From NCBI GenBank assembly GCA_038363925.1, contig JAQQWL010000002.1, positions 2,232,001-2,296,000 on the forward strand: a stretch of 64,000 nt of DNA, read 5' to 3'. This document shows positions 14,349 to 27,500 of the stretch, one piece after another (the first letter of the stretch is position 1; the number at the start of each line of letters is the position of its first letter). The stretch is from Apiospora phragmitis. Its lineage: Eukaryota > Ascomycota > Sordariomycetes > Amphisphaeriales > Apiosporaceae. The translations under genes and the position numbers were made by a program. Below the pieces are notes generated by a model that saw only the letters and a list, made by a program, of their open reading frames with translations, was not told the DNA's origin and did not search any database.

Positions 14349-17300
14349 CTCATAGCAACAGCTCGTTGGTCAATGGAGAGGATAACGCATGCACGCACAG
14401 GACAGTTCATCCAATGAGCTGCGACGGCTATACTCCACGAGGCCTGACAGGTATCTTAAAGACCACTACCGCTAGCTCCGTATCCCACTCAAGGGTCGAA
14501 AATAATAGTATTCGCGCAAGCGCCGACGTCTGTGAGGCGGCTCAAGATGAATTGGCCAATACCGAGATTATCATCGGTGCTGTAAGGTGTGCACGCAACA
14601 ACGTCGCGACATCCATCATCCACAGTTGCTGAACCACCACCGCATATCAATACATCCACCCAACGGCACTGTAGAACGAAATGGGACGTAACTCCCGACG
14701 CCAACGTTCTCGCTTAGCGATGAGTGACAAATATGTTAACATAGTAAGCCGAGAGATAGGCAGTCCGAGAATGAACGACACCATCGATTTCTATTGCAAT
14801 AGTGCCGACGAAGTTCGTGTCAAACCCGGTGGCAGGTTCCTGATCTAAGGGACGCCATTGCTGCATGATAGCCTCCCATACCTAATTTTACAGAAAGGGT
14901 TCTATTTGGTGGGGGCAAAACGTGTATTGCATGGATGATGGCTGTTGGCCGTTAGCCGTGCCGGCCAGCTGAGAGCCACCACTAATATCAGCTCCAAAGA
15001 AGCGAAAAAGCAACGGAGGAGGATATGCCACCACAGGAAGTTACACCGGCCCTTCAAGACGACATGCCTTCATTTCAGTCTAAAGGGAAGGCATCACAAG
15101 CCATCCATCAACATGTATCTGGTATGCCTACCATTTCCTCTCCGCTACCCACCTACGGACCGAGCACGGCTTGCAGGGCTACCTAGTCAGGCCGGATAAT
15201 GTGATGAGCTATACGGAGTAGTATCGTGTACAACCCCCAGTTGCAATTCATCCAGGGAAGTGTGCATCTACTTGGATTGTACTTATCAGGTCGAAAATGG
15301 ACGGGATGCTGCATGCATACGATTAAGGCTCGGATAGTTGCCACGTCTTCAGTTGTAGCGAGAAGCCACGGCGATGATGCGTGAGCTGGGTATGAAGGCG
15401 GGATATGCCATGCCATCTGAAATGATTCCATCCTAGGATGGCTGTAACCCCCGGATGTTGTTCAGTTCTGCAGAGACGATCATCCAATGCAGCCCAAAGT
15501 TGATCTGGCCATGCCGATAAAGCATCTTACAGCCCCGATCGCAATAAACATATGATCACACGCTTCGGAAAATTCGTGGGTTGGTAGCTTACAGGCTGCT
15601 GTAGGCATCATGCGCCAGCGCGAGACGGGACGGAGGTGAAATAGCATGCCCAGGGAGCCCGAGACAGAACTTGGGAGTCGAATCACAGTTCAGTTGCATA
15701 TTGCTTCACCTACAAGTTCTCATCATCCCGCCCGCCGTGTTTGGTCGATGTAACCCACACTAAAATAGCAACTTTCGACCCTCTCCCAGGATCTTCCTTG
15801 GCGGCCGCTTCCCCACATTCGGGAGACTCATTCGATGCAACATTACAGCTGCAACTCACTGACGGCAGTGCACATAAACAAGCCTGGATGTAGGTAACGC
15901 CAAATAACATCAGCATCGAGGTCCTGCTCGTGCTGCTTGCTCACTGACATCTCTCTTTTCACCGCCATTGCACCTGTGTCTCGTCGTAGAGGGGGGAGGC
16001 CACGAGACGTTCAGATCGCAGAGTCCTATTCAGCCGCCTTGGCAAACCTGGCTACTCGAGGAGGGAAACTACTCAGACCTCTCCACTCTGCCTACTGACT
16101 CGCCAATGGCCCCAAGGTCCTTCCTGAAAACCGCAGCCGAGAGCTACCTCCAATCTCTGGAAGGGTGTCAACGATCTTGGTCAAACATGACCTGCAGGCC
16201 GAGGCAATCCGGTGGGGCAGGATTGTCAGGAAAGGAAAACAGATGATGCAGGCACTGCCCAGTTGCTTCGACTATACCGCTGCCCAGTTCCACCATCACC
16301 AGTGGCGGTACCCTTGGGAGCACACAACGCCATCCACTATGCGATTCTGTACATGTTCTTTCGGGGGTAAAGGGTTCTAGCCGGGAAGGGCGCAATGACC
16401 GCTTCGATGCACTCCAGACTGCAGCGCCCCAGGACACGGGATCTCAGATCGTCAGCAGCGGCACATATGATAACGTGTCGAGCCGGCAGTCTGGCGCTGT
16501 ATTCACTGGCTGTTGGCCCGCTTGAAGGACACCATCACCGGCGCCGCCTAAACACCATGACGTCCGTAAGGATCGGTCTCGAACAGTCGCCTAAGCAAAG
16601 ATGGACGGGATTTATCAACGAAACGTGGCAATAAGGTACATGTTCTACGACTTTTACTGTCGCCGAAACCAGTTTGTCTTCTGGCTACATCCTGCCTCTG
16701 CAATCTCCTGGATACCCACTACTCCTGCATACGGGTGTCATGCACATACGACACGGTGAATGAGTCGGCCTCTCGACACGTGCACTTCAGCCTCGGAGGT
16801 CATCCCAAGTATGCTGTTTCAGCACTACGAGCCCCCTAACTCCTGAGCGAGGACCCTGAAACAGGATGGGAAGTCCACGATGCAGACCCTTAAACACATG
16901 GATTCTTCGACTTGCTCTCCAGGGCACAGCCTGCGATGACTACTCCGTACAACAGGAGACAATGCGCCAACGTCAAAGCGCGCGTGCGCTAACAGTGGCT
17001 ACCCGTCGTTCATGCTTTCGGTGGAAGGTCCAGCCTGTGGAACTTGAACATGGCGGCGCACAGAGTGCCTGCTGTCACTAGAACACGGGACGAACAATCT
17101 TAGCTTGTTCGGCTGAGAGAACTTGTAACAGACGTCTACAGCATATGGTCTGGCCTTGTTCGGTAGTTGTGCTGTACCAGCAGGTTGATAACAACTTGAA
17201 GTCGTCTCCTACGAAGCTGCGCCACTTGTATTTAGCGAAAATGAGCAGGCCGGACCTGAGTCGGTAAACACCATGGCGACAGTCCCCGCAGATTGTGTGG

Positions 17301-20300
17301 GTAGCTGCATGGAAGAATATTCGATGTTCACTAAAGAAGGCGATTTAGACACGTACAAGTATTCAAGTCTATCTATTATGGATTCGCCAGACATGATCGC
17401 CGTAACTCACAAGCTGAGGAAGCCTGTACATAATGCTGCGGTCAGGAGATGTGGTTTGTGGCTTCACGACAGATCGAGTCTTGTCCGCGGCCCGCTACCT
17501 TATTGTGCAGGGTTTTTCTTTTTCTACAATTTGGCCGCCCCCTGGCAACTCACGGAGAAAGCCGCGACTTGATCAGATTAAGCACGCTCCGCTAACCTTG
17601 ACAATCCAGGTAGAGGTTGGCGCGCCCACACACGAGGGTGGTGTGGCTTGTTGTGTAGCCTCGGGTGTTTTGCTTGATTTTTTCTTTGCAGGGCATAGCA
17701 TAAACATGGTTACGTCTCTCCGTGGCTCATTAGTTAACCAGCGAGCGGGCTTCTGCTGCGTTTTGTCGAACCAATGTTCCATCGGCATTTGTCTGCCGAC
17801 AACTCACGGACCAAGTGTTCGCGGATATATGCCGCTGTCAAAGAAGCCAATCCCTGGCCCAACCGGGATTCCGTCGGATATCCAATCTGTCATGCCCAGC
17901 CGCAATTCCGGTTCGAGTACGAACTACATGCCGAGGTAGGCAGAGAGTTCACTTTCGAAACCAGGCAAATCCCTACTGCTGACATTACTCGCGGCAGCAC
18001 GACAATGCATCTCAAGATATGGCCGCCAATCCAGGTTCGTCAGGGCAGGATTCCGGCTCCTGGCAAGGTGGTATTATTGCAGGGTGCGATCGTGACATAG
18101 GGTCCACCCGTCAATACTTTCACTGGACAACCGCGGGTCTGTTAACAACTCCCGAGGTCAAGAACACCTTATCCTCCAAGGACAGCCAGCACTCCTGCAT
18201 ACATGCATACCCCTTCAGTATCATGATTTCTGCTGGTATTGCGGCTGCCAGCAATTGAAGGGGTCCAGATGAGGGGCTGTTTCGATTTTAAACAGCGAAC
18301 CAAGCTCCATGGACTCGTTATATCGATGCTGATCGGTTGCAGAAGTTCTCCATCTCGACCGACGCGACGAGAGATTTAGAGAAAATTCAACATTTTTATC
18401 TGCTTAGCTGCCGTTATTGACTCTGTACCGCAGCTTTAAATACCGGGCGATGGGGTATCGATTCCGTTGTCCCACCTTTGGAGCGGAAGAGATATTGAAA
18501 CCCCTCCAAAGCCCAGCCCAGAACCTCCCAGCACCCATTTCCCACGATGCCCGCCGGGCAGCAAGGCCCGCTCTCAACAAGGCTCTCAGATCAACATCCC
18601 AAAGGGTCCTCCCGTTGACAAAACGTCCTGCAGGCAGCGCTGTTGCCGGTGGATAAAAACATGGCGGAAAGGGGGCTCAGTTGAGTTTTACCCTTCAGTC
18701 ATGTGCGTCCGCAGTGGACGGAAAATGCCATCGTCACAAGGACCTTCCATATGCTGCAGAGCCCCCCCCCTTATTATCCATTCTAGCTACAGACTACGAC
18801 GACTGACCAGTAACTCACAGCCATCGCACCGCGGAATGAAGGCATATCCATGGCAGTCCGCTATCTCCACTATTACTAATAGGGTTGGTAATAGCTAAAG
18901 TGAGCTAAAGTGTTCCCCAAGTTTCACGTGGCTGCCATTTGAGGCTAGTTGTGCTGGAATATCGACTCAAAGACACCATATATTCGACTGTGCCCGGCAA
19001 TTTCCGTGTCGACTTCCATACATATGTACTCATACTGTCCTCGAGCAGCTGATTGTGGATCGTCGCCACAGTCGTTGGGCTCAGGGTAACAACAAGCTGC
19101 GCCGGTCCCGAGACACGGGCATTATGCTGGCCGGTTCTTTTCCGGTACTGTAGGTGTCTAATGCGGAAATCTCCTCGTCAAAGGTTCTTTCATGGATCTC
19201 CTGCCGTACTGCTACGGTACATGCCCCAGTGGTGAACTGCAACGGTTATGTATATGTCATCAACATCAAAATGCAACAGACAACAAGGAGCCTTGTGCCA
19301 GAAGATACCACTTAGTCGTAGGTATCAACTACATAAGGATGACCGTGCTACCGCGGGTACCTGCCTTAGCATCCGCACCATTCAGGGGTCGAGATGATAC
19401 TTACAACACAATGTTCGTCGCATATGTACTGCTTTCAAACGAAGATAGGGTCGTCCAAATATAGGTCGCCGAGTGAAAGACCATCAGAGTCAACGCATGA
19501 TGTGTCCACGCTAAGATGCACTAAATGCTGATGGCTGCTTGTCATCCGCTCGGCCATTGGTAAACGTAGCCGACAGCCGGGCAATCATCATACGGCTACT
19601 GTAGGTCTACATACGGCGAGACATCACACATCGACGACCTCTAGGATTCTAACAGGGTCGCTTAGAGCTTTACCAAGGCGACCCTGGATAGCGAAGTCGC
19701 TTGTATGCTTAATTATTAGTGAGGGAAGTAGTGATATAGGTGGGGAGACTATCCTGCTCGCTAAGGTAGCTCATGGAAAAAGAATGCCCCCCGCTCATGC
19801 GACGATCTTGACTTGACACCCAAGACTGACAATCTTGGTAATAAGATCGTTGATATGTTTAGTAGCATCTAGGCCTCCACGTAGCATCGAGCATCAGGAA
19901 CGTCAGGGTACTTGCTGTGCTGCTTCCAGACCCTCAGGGCCAACAGCGAAAAGTCAAGCAGCCATTGGCCCTGCCGAGAGATTGCGAGTCGCGATGAAAA
20001 TTATGCCAGGTTGCCCCGATCAGTGCCACTTTTCAGTCGGGGCGTATAGCGCTCGCACAAGCAGGCGTTCAGGGCGTTGTTGCTTTGCATAACTGCACAG
20101 TTCATGAGCTTGTCTCTGCGAGGTCCGCGAAGGATCTGCTAATTACCTTGTAGGTTAGTGGGAGGGATACGGCAGCGGCTTATACTTCTCATTGGCCCTC
20201 CCGATTGGTGGGTTAGGTGTGTGGGCGGTTGACCCTGGCACCTGGGGCTTGGTTTAAAAGGCATCGGTATGCGGCAAGCAGCATGCAGGCATGGTAATTC

Positions 20301-20585
20301 TCGGTCTCGTTATGGAGCCAGATCCCTGCCCGTGCTCCGTCATAACTGTCGCAATTAAGACGTGAGACAGCTCAGGGTTCAGGGACAGGGTCCTTAAGGG
20401 ATGATGATAATGATGACTTTTGTCGCGGTACATGGTGGCATCTCCCCCATAGAATACTTAGAAACCAGGAAGTCTAATTAGGTAGGTCGATACTCATCTA
20501 CCGAGCTACAGGGTACTGTACAGGTAGGTATAGTAAGTCTACCGACTTGGATTTGCGATTGATTCTTTTCTCCGCCGATCGCGGA
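14349..20585. other. Gene-poor region, second part
   Basis: About 6 kb with no supported gene on either strand. The open frames at 16168-16634, 17433-18100 and 18417-18898 overlap one another in different frames and show no family motif. Base composition is near even, so this is not RIP-saturated DNA. Confidence 0.5.
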
Positions 20586-20606
20586 ACGACGACGACGACG
20601 ACGACA
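20586..20606. repeat. GAC trinucleotide microsatellite
   Basis: Seven units of (GAC/CGA)n next to several AGGTAG motifs (20480-20535). Confidence 0.8.
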
Positions 20607-21375
20607 TGGCGAGTGGGTAGGTGATGAAAAGCTGCAGTAGCGTGCGAGATCTACTGTCACCTTAGTAGGTACTGTAGTCGTTGCATACGAGGAAACAACT
20701 ATATGTCATCATGTCTTAGGTTGGGCGCACCGCTAACGACACCTAGAGATTTTCTGTTACATCCGTTTATAGCAGGCTGCAACCAACAATATGACAGGAA
20801 TTGTTCTCGAAGCAGGGCTAGTGCTGCTAATAAATTGCAAACAATGATCAGTCACAAAACCGTCAACTATAGATGGGGGAGATCCTCTTAATTAAGGAAT
20901 AAACATATATTCGTTTCCAACCTTGATCTTATGAGGCTGTCCAGTCACCTGGGTTCGTCACCGCTGATGCGGCCGGTCGCCTGATTTGGGTGGCCTTGGG
21001 TAACAGCCCAATTACCAACATTGATATTTATTTGATTTGTGACGCGCTAGGAACAACGATCATCATGATTGTCATCATATCGCCGCCGCCAGCGTCTCGA
21101 CCGCCTTGTCCGAAGGCTCAGGACAATACGACACGGCGACAGCATGCAAGGGCTAGCCGCATTAGGGTTTTGTCATGGGACTTTTGTCCTACAGCCGTAC
21201 AGTACATGCACCGTTTATTCGCCTGAAGAGTAGTATCCGGACCTGATGGGGCTCTCGACAACTCAAAATAAACTGCGGCCGCAAGGTATCATTAACATGG
21301 TATATTCTTTTCAACCCCCCTTCCAACAGACACGCAAACACGAACACTGTCTCCCTTCCTACTCTCTGCTTTGCT

Positions 21376-21397
21376 CTACTACTACTACTACTACTAT
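21376..21397. repeat. CTA trinucleotide microsatellite
   Basis: (CTA)n run of about seven units. Confidence 0.8.
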
Positions 21398-21894
21398 GTA
21401 CTACTAATGCGATCACCCTCGTCTCTTGTCCCTTTTGGGCGCCGCCCTTCTCTCGTAGCAATGACTGCTACGGTGCGCATCACTGACAGGACTTGACGTA
21501 CGTGCACGACTTCGCGATGTAACGGTTCGTTCCCTGTCGATATCCCACGCCAACGCAGGTTGTCTTACCGGGAAGGGACGGCGAGTAAGTGGCGCGCATC
21601 CGCGGCAGCGCGGCCACGAAACGGTTGCTCTCTTGGGAATGGTTTGTTTCCCCTTCCCCTTCCTCTGTAGGCCTATCCGCCCGCCCTGCGCGTTACTTCG
21701 CGCCTCTTTGGGGGCGGGGTGGGGGGGAGTGGGGGGTGGGCCCTTGATGATGTTTCGTCAACGACTCGTCGCAGCGTCGCAGCATGTGCGGTGTACCCAA
21801 TGAACATCGTGATAATCGTAACGTATTGGAGCCCAACCGGACTCCGCCTGCCGGTACTTGTGCGACATGGAGAAGGACAGGAGCAGAGGAGGGT

Positions 21895-21927
<33 letters not shown>

Positions 21928-21980
21928 AAGAGGAGGAGGACGATGATGATGATGATGATGATGCTGCTGCTGTTGCTGAT
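21895..21980. repeat. Compound trinucleotide repeat: TAG, GAG, GAT, CTG
   Basis: Four different trinucleotide runs abut within about 85 bp: (TAG)n at 21895-21925, GAG units to about 21940, (GAT)n to about 21962, then CTG units. All sit in non-coding DNA. Confidence 0.85.
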
Positions 21981-22301
21981 GGACGACGGATCCTTTCATT
22001 GCTACATACACGTAAGAATTCTTACTGTTACCTTATCGTCTTGCTCTTCTACATGCTTCTTCTGCGCTTCAGCGCCGCGCGCACCCACATCCCATGCATA
22101 CCCTGGCCCATACCTAGGTATCGGCCGGATCGGTTCCCCGCGAAACAAGAACAGTGATGCCCGCCAAGGGTGCGACGAACGATTCGAGGCCGGGAAGTAA
22201 GAAGTCCAGCCCCCCATTCTCAGAAGAGCAACACAACAGGTTATCGCATTGTACGGAGTTAGCCGCGCCCCCAATGGATGGAGGGGCACGGAACTGGGTG
22301 A

Positions 22302-22324
22302 AAGAGAGAGAGAGAGAGAGAGAG
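22302..22324. repeat. AG dinucleotide microsatellite
   Basis: (AG)n run of about eleven units. Confidence 0.85.
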
Positions 22325-23624
22325 GGCATGTTCGTTCCCTCACTCTCGTTTTAGGATTCAATACCTACTTTACCTACTCAAGAGATAAGACGGTCATCAG
22401 GGCTCCATTAATCCTGTCACCACGGATAGGCGTAGCTAAAAGAAATCACCTGCAATCAAGTGGTGATCCCCCGAGGCGAGGCGGGCTGCCAAATGTGTCA
22501 ATTGATGGAAATGACAAAGTGCCAAAATCTAGGAGGTGATGACCGCCAGGTTGAGATCGGAAAATTGAGTAATTTTAACCATTATTCCCAGCCCGAAGCA
22601 TCTATGATTGAAACATGTGTTATGTATCGGAAACCGGTGATCATGACAGGATGGGGGAAAGACAAATACGGAGGAACATCCTAAAACAAGTCTCCGACTT
22701 CCTCTCCCGGTACCACAGATGTGACACATATCTTCACATGCCTGCATCACTCACCACATTAGGTAACCTACATCATCTGGACGACTGGTTACAGAAACTG
22801 TACCTGCATACATCCGTTCTGAGGCTGATGGACGAATGAAGGAATAACGATGAGGCTCTCGTTTCCGGTATTCGGTATTCGGATCACCTACCTAGGTAGT
22901 ACCTAGTAGGTATGTTCTTCTTCTCCGTACCCACCAACGAACAGCCAAGCGGCGCCATGCGACTGGTTCGCATGAATTCGGGGACTTAACGGCGAGTGAC
23001 CATGACAGCGGTAGTGGCGTGGTTCGTTGCTTTGTTGCGACTGGGTGGCCTATCGACCGCCTATAGTAGATGCTATTATACATGCATTTTTCAATATCGT
23101 CGTTTCTCCCTTACCCAAATACCCGGATACCCGTGGTTTAGGAGGCGAGAAACGACTGCCTACGGTACTGCAACCACTGCCGCCACTGCCACATTCTCCT
23201 ATTTGATTAATCAATTGCACTTCCATCTGTCTAATTACTCAGTGTTTCTGTCTGAGTTTAGGGGGTGGGTGGGGGATTGATGGATGGTATGGCTAATGCA
23301 CATGCACTGAAGGGTGAGTCCAAATGCAGGCAACCGCCTGAAGAGTGGGCACTTCAATTACTGTATTCTATCCCAGATGACTTTTTGACACATTGGAGAA
23401 GAAAGGGAAAAAAAGAAAAATGGTCCCCTTTACCGCGCAGCGTACCTACGTCACGCAGCAGTACGTAGAAGTACAGTAGCGCCGAATAGGATTTCATGAC
23501 GATCATGTCAAATCTTTTAATGATACTTCATGTTCCCCCTAGCTGCAGGAGTTCGCAGCAGGTTCGCATAAGGAAGAGTGGGGCTGACTTAGGTGTAAAT
23601 TCCCCCCTGTAGCTGAGCTTAATA

Positions 23625-23699
23625 CTCGTGTCGCGCCCCCACTTTATTTGAAATTTATTAAGGTTTATTAATTGAAGTTAGTATTAATTAATTAAATAA
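23625..23699 (+). repeat. Left terminal inverted repeat
   Basis: 75 bp beginning CTCGTGTCGCGCCCCCAC. It matches the reverse complement of 24507-24581 at 65 of 75 positions with no gap. Similarity stops abruptly after AATTAAATAA. Confidence 0.9.
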
Positions 23700-24506
23700 T
23701 CAACTTTTTTATTTTTTATAATATTAATACATTTTATTATTAATATAATAATATTATTATTATTTTTTTAATTTATTATTACATTTTATATAATATATTT
23801 TAATTATTAAATATTATATATTTTTAATTATATAAATATTAAAGTACGAAATTATTTAATTATTTAAGTTAAAATAACTACATTTAAATTATAAAGTTTA
23901 AATTTTAATTAAAAATAAAAATATATATATAAAAGCTTTTAAATATAATTTTTTATTTTTATTTTTTAGAAAAACTAAAATTTAATTATTTTTTTTTAAC
24001 TTATTTTAAATAAAGTTTAATAATATAACTTAAAAACTTTAACTCTTTTACCTTTAGTATTATTATTATTTAAAGTTATATTAATAATTTTATATTAATT
24101 TAAAAAACAATTTAATAAAATATAAGCTTTTTTAACTTAATTTAAACTTTAATTTAACTAAATATAATTATTAATAAACTCTTTTAAAAAAAAGATTTTA
24201 ATTAAATTAAATTAATTAAATATAGTTTTAAATTTTATTAATATAATTAAAAGTTAATAAATAATTAAAGAAAATTTAAAAATAAAAACATTAAAGCTCG
24301 GCGTATATTATAATGAATTAAAAAAAGCGTTAAAAAATAAAAGTATAAAAATTTTAAAAATTTTTAAAAAAGCTTTAACATTAATATATTATTAATATAT
24401 TTAAATTATATAACTTTATTAAATTTATTAAAAAACTACGTTATTTATAATATTTTTAATATATAATATATTATATATTAAAAAACTAGTTATTTCACTA
24501 ATCTAG

Positions 24507-24581
24507 TTATTTAATTAATTAATACTAACTTTAATTAATAAGCCTTAGCGAATTTTAAATAAAGTAGGGACGTGGCACGAG
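24507..24581 (-). repeat. Right terminal inverted repeat
   Basis: Reverse complement begins CTCGTGCCACGTCCCTAC. The ten differences from the left repeat are all transitions, in both directions, so each end has mutated on its own since insertion. Confidence 0.9.
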
Positions 24582-24583
24582 TA

Positions 24584-27500
24584 GGCTGTTTAACTACAAA
24601 GTATTATAACAACAGCTCGTCTCCTTTAAATATAGGTACATACACATCACTAGCTGCCTACCTGAGCAAAGTCCTGAAGATATGTCGAGTCAAGATAATA
24701 TTAATCAAAAGAAGTTAAAATAAATGACATCAAATCTGCATTGAAACTACATGTACCTAAGCATATGACGAATCTGAGATTGGAATCCGCAGTGTCCTAG
24801 TAGGCTGATATAAAGTTTCCCCGTCTCTGTCGAGAGCCTTCTCACTAACGCCGTGAGCCGCAGGAGAACTAGAGTAGAAGCAGGTTCAAGATCAAAGAAT
24901 CACCCGGCTGGAATGACATGGACCTGACTGACGCGCGAGAATTGTTAAAGAGTCCATTCGCTGCGTGTTGAAGCTGTTGCATTGGACAGTTCTTGCGAGC
25001 AAACACTGTCATGGGAGGAGAGTGACGACCCAAGTCATGCTCGTGAAGAGGATGACACCACCTATTCTGCAGATAGAAACTATCGCAAGGCTTCTTTCTG
25101 GGCCTGCTGAAAACCCCTGCATTCAGCTTATATCCGAACAGTCTTTTAAGTATGCAGGCGCAGTAGTCCCGTACGGTCCTGCGTCTGTAGCCGCCCGGCC
25201 ACTGCGCAAGACGCCCCCAAAGTCTATCTCATATTATCCCCTAGCCCCTGAAGCTGAAGCTCTCAGATACCAAGGCCGGTCGGATCGAAACTTCTTCTTG
25301 TTCTGCTGTTTGGTTGAGAGTCTATGATATAGAAAGGCCCTATCTGAATCAGCAGCTGCCCATATTCACGAGCATCATCCTGCATTTGCTGCTCCGGTTG
25401 ACGCGTCCAACGTTCAGGTCAAGAGTCATGTCAATCAGGTCGAAAGGGGGCAGAATACCGAAGACGTCACGATATGGCTGACGCGTCGGGGCAAAGCAAG
25501 ATGGAAAGATGCTCGATGATGACGGACCCGATGCTCTTGGTTAAGGGGGTGCATAGAGTGCTTGCCTGGGGTGCTTGCCTACATAGAGTGTTTGCCCAGC
25601 TGACCCGTGTGCGTTGAGTCGATCGGGATGGGTCGTTGTTCCCCTCAGTCTCAGGGCGAGCAGATCTATGCGCATTACTCGACATCATCTTACGACTTGC
25701 CTGTTCCTGCATTGATCTATTCATCTTCGTGGCTCCGTACCACTATCTCTCCTTGCTGCGGCAGTACTGGTACGTGTTTATTAACGGGCATCCTTCGGCG
25801 TGATATAAATGGTGCATCAACGAAGATACACATCCCCGAAGCGACATATAACATTTACAATCATAACGGGCAGAAAGTAGTTTGTTAGACCGTTGAGTTC
25901 GGTACGCGCGATGGCCCTAGACCCTGTACCGTGCCTGAACCACAATGCCCGCCCGCCTGCTCTGGCTCCTCCACGGGCACACGTGGACAGCCAGTTGCTT
26001 TTCCAGGAAACTAGACGTCTTGGGATGTCGGTTATCTAGGAGCTGAACCGTACGTTGCCGGACTCTGGGGCAGCAGCGGCATGGCCACAGCCTACTGTTG
26101 TGCCCCTGGAATCAAGGATTAAGTACTGTATTTTGCCGTCGCCGCCTCAACGAGACTTGGCATCCGGCTGGGTTTAAGATTGCGACATGGGAGCGTTACC
26201 ATGGTTGGGCGTTGGTGGTCTTGTACAGTGTCCGTCTCGTGTTCCAGCCTAGCTGAGAACTTAGATAAGACAGATGCCGCTACACTACAGGGACTGCGAC
26301 TGAGGAGAGAAGCGATGGTCGGAGTACACACCACTATGCGGCTTTTGCTGCGAGACTAGGATGTCAGGATCGATCGTGTAATGCTTGACTCGCGAGCTAT
26401 TTCTGTGTTCTGGGTCTGGAATATGTAGTAATATACGTACAGTGACATGTGGAAAGCGGCGGCACTGAAAATAAACTTTAGCATCTGAAATTGCTGGTGC
26501 TGTAACCCACCAATCTCGATGGAGATGATGGGATATCGAGTGACTGCCGAGTGACTGCCTATGGACGTGTCGCCAGCAAGAGATACTTGACTGAACTAGT
26601 ACCAGTAGGTAGAGTAGACCAGACCAGCTAACCATACCGCAGTGTCTTCCTCTACGTACCAGTATTGATCAATAGGACTCGAGCTAACGATCATGATGGG
26701 AAATACTTGATGGCCTCCTTTTAGGTTGCAGCCGTATGCTATTGACATCTTGTTCTGCGCCTTAAAATATCCGGCTGCATATGACTACTTTCGGAGTGAC
26801 TATCCAGATCGAGAGCAGTCATGCTTCCCTTTGGAGTTCCCTTGCCAGCGTGCCAGCCATTCTATTTCCTTTTCGAACCAGTATCTGGCCAAGTCTGGAT
26901 ATGGATGGATTCGCTACCAAACTCCTGCCAACCCCTCCATGCCGAAAAGGGCAACACGGTCATGTATGTCCCTTGGTCATCGGCCATTATTATCATGCTA
27001 ATGGAGCATCAGGCTAGCAGCAAAGATCCAGGCGGGGCACGATGGGGATTGTTTGGCCGTCATAGGGGTCTATGTAGTATTGAGCCCACCCCCGTCTGCT
27101 TGCAACTATGTAGGTAGTATTGGTACAACAACTGCCGCCGGTTTGGAATATAGTAGCTACTTTTTCTACTAGCAGAAACGGGGACCAAGGTTGACAATGC
27201 GACACGAGTCCTAGAGTAGACTACGACGACAAAATAGACTTACACACGATGACAAGCATCCCCCGGTATAGGCTTACATAGGTGCTACGTACATACGTAA
27301 CCTGGCCGGAGCGGGAAGACGGAATGGGTTGGGCGCCGGCTAGACGAGATAGCCGCTTTTGCCCGCACCTCCACTACCAGGCCAGTATTGCGAACTGTCC
27401 GGATCCTTACTAATTGCGATCGGTACAGTACCTAGCATTGGGATCCAGGGTTGAGCAGAATAAGGTTGTCTGTCGCTGCTGGCAATTCCTGCAACAACGG

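Larger units (their letters stand above)
23625..24581. mobile_element. RIP-degraded TIR element, TA-flanked (Tc1/mariner-like, non-autonomous size)
   Basis: A 957-bp block that is almost pure A/T, in sharp contrast with both flanks. Its ends are 75-bp inverted repeats that both begin CTCGTG, and each outer end abuts a TA dinucleotide (23623-23624 and 24582-24583), as expected for a TA target-site duplication. The repeats differ at ten positions, all C/T or G/A. The interior has almost no CpA or TpG and is packed with TpA, the end state of RIP. No open frame survives. TA duplication plus TIRs fits the Tc1/mariner (pogo/Fot1) superfamily, but 957 bp is short for an autonomous copy (family members are usually about 1.3-2.2 kb), so a deleted or MITE-like copy is likely. 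The superfamily call is inference; the TIRs and TA are directly visible. Confidence 0.85.
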
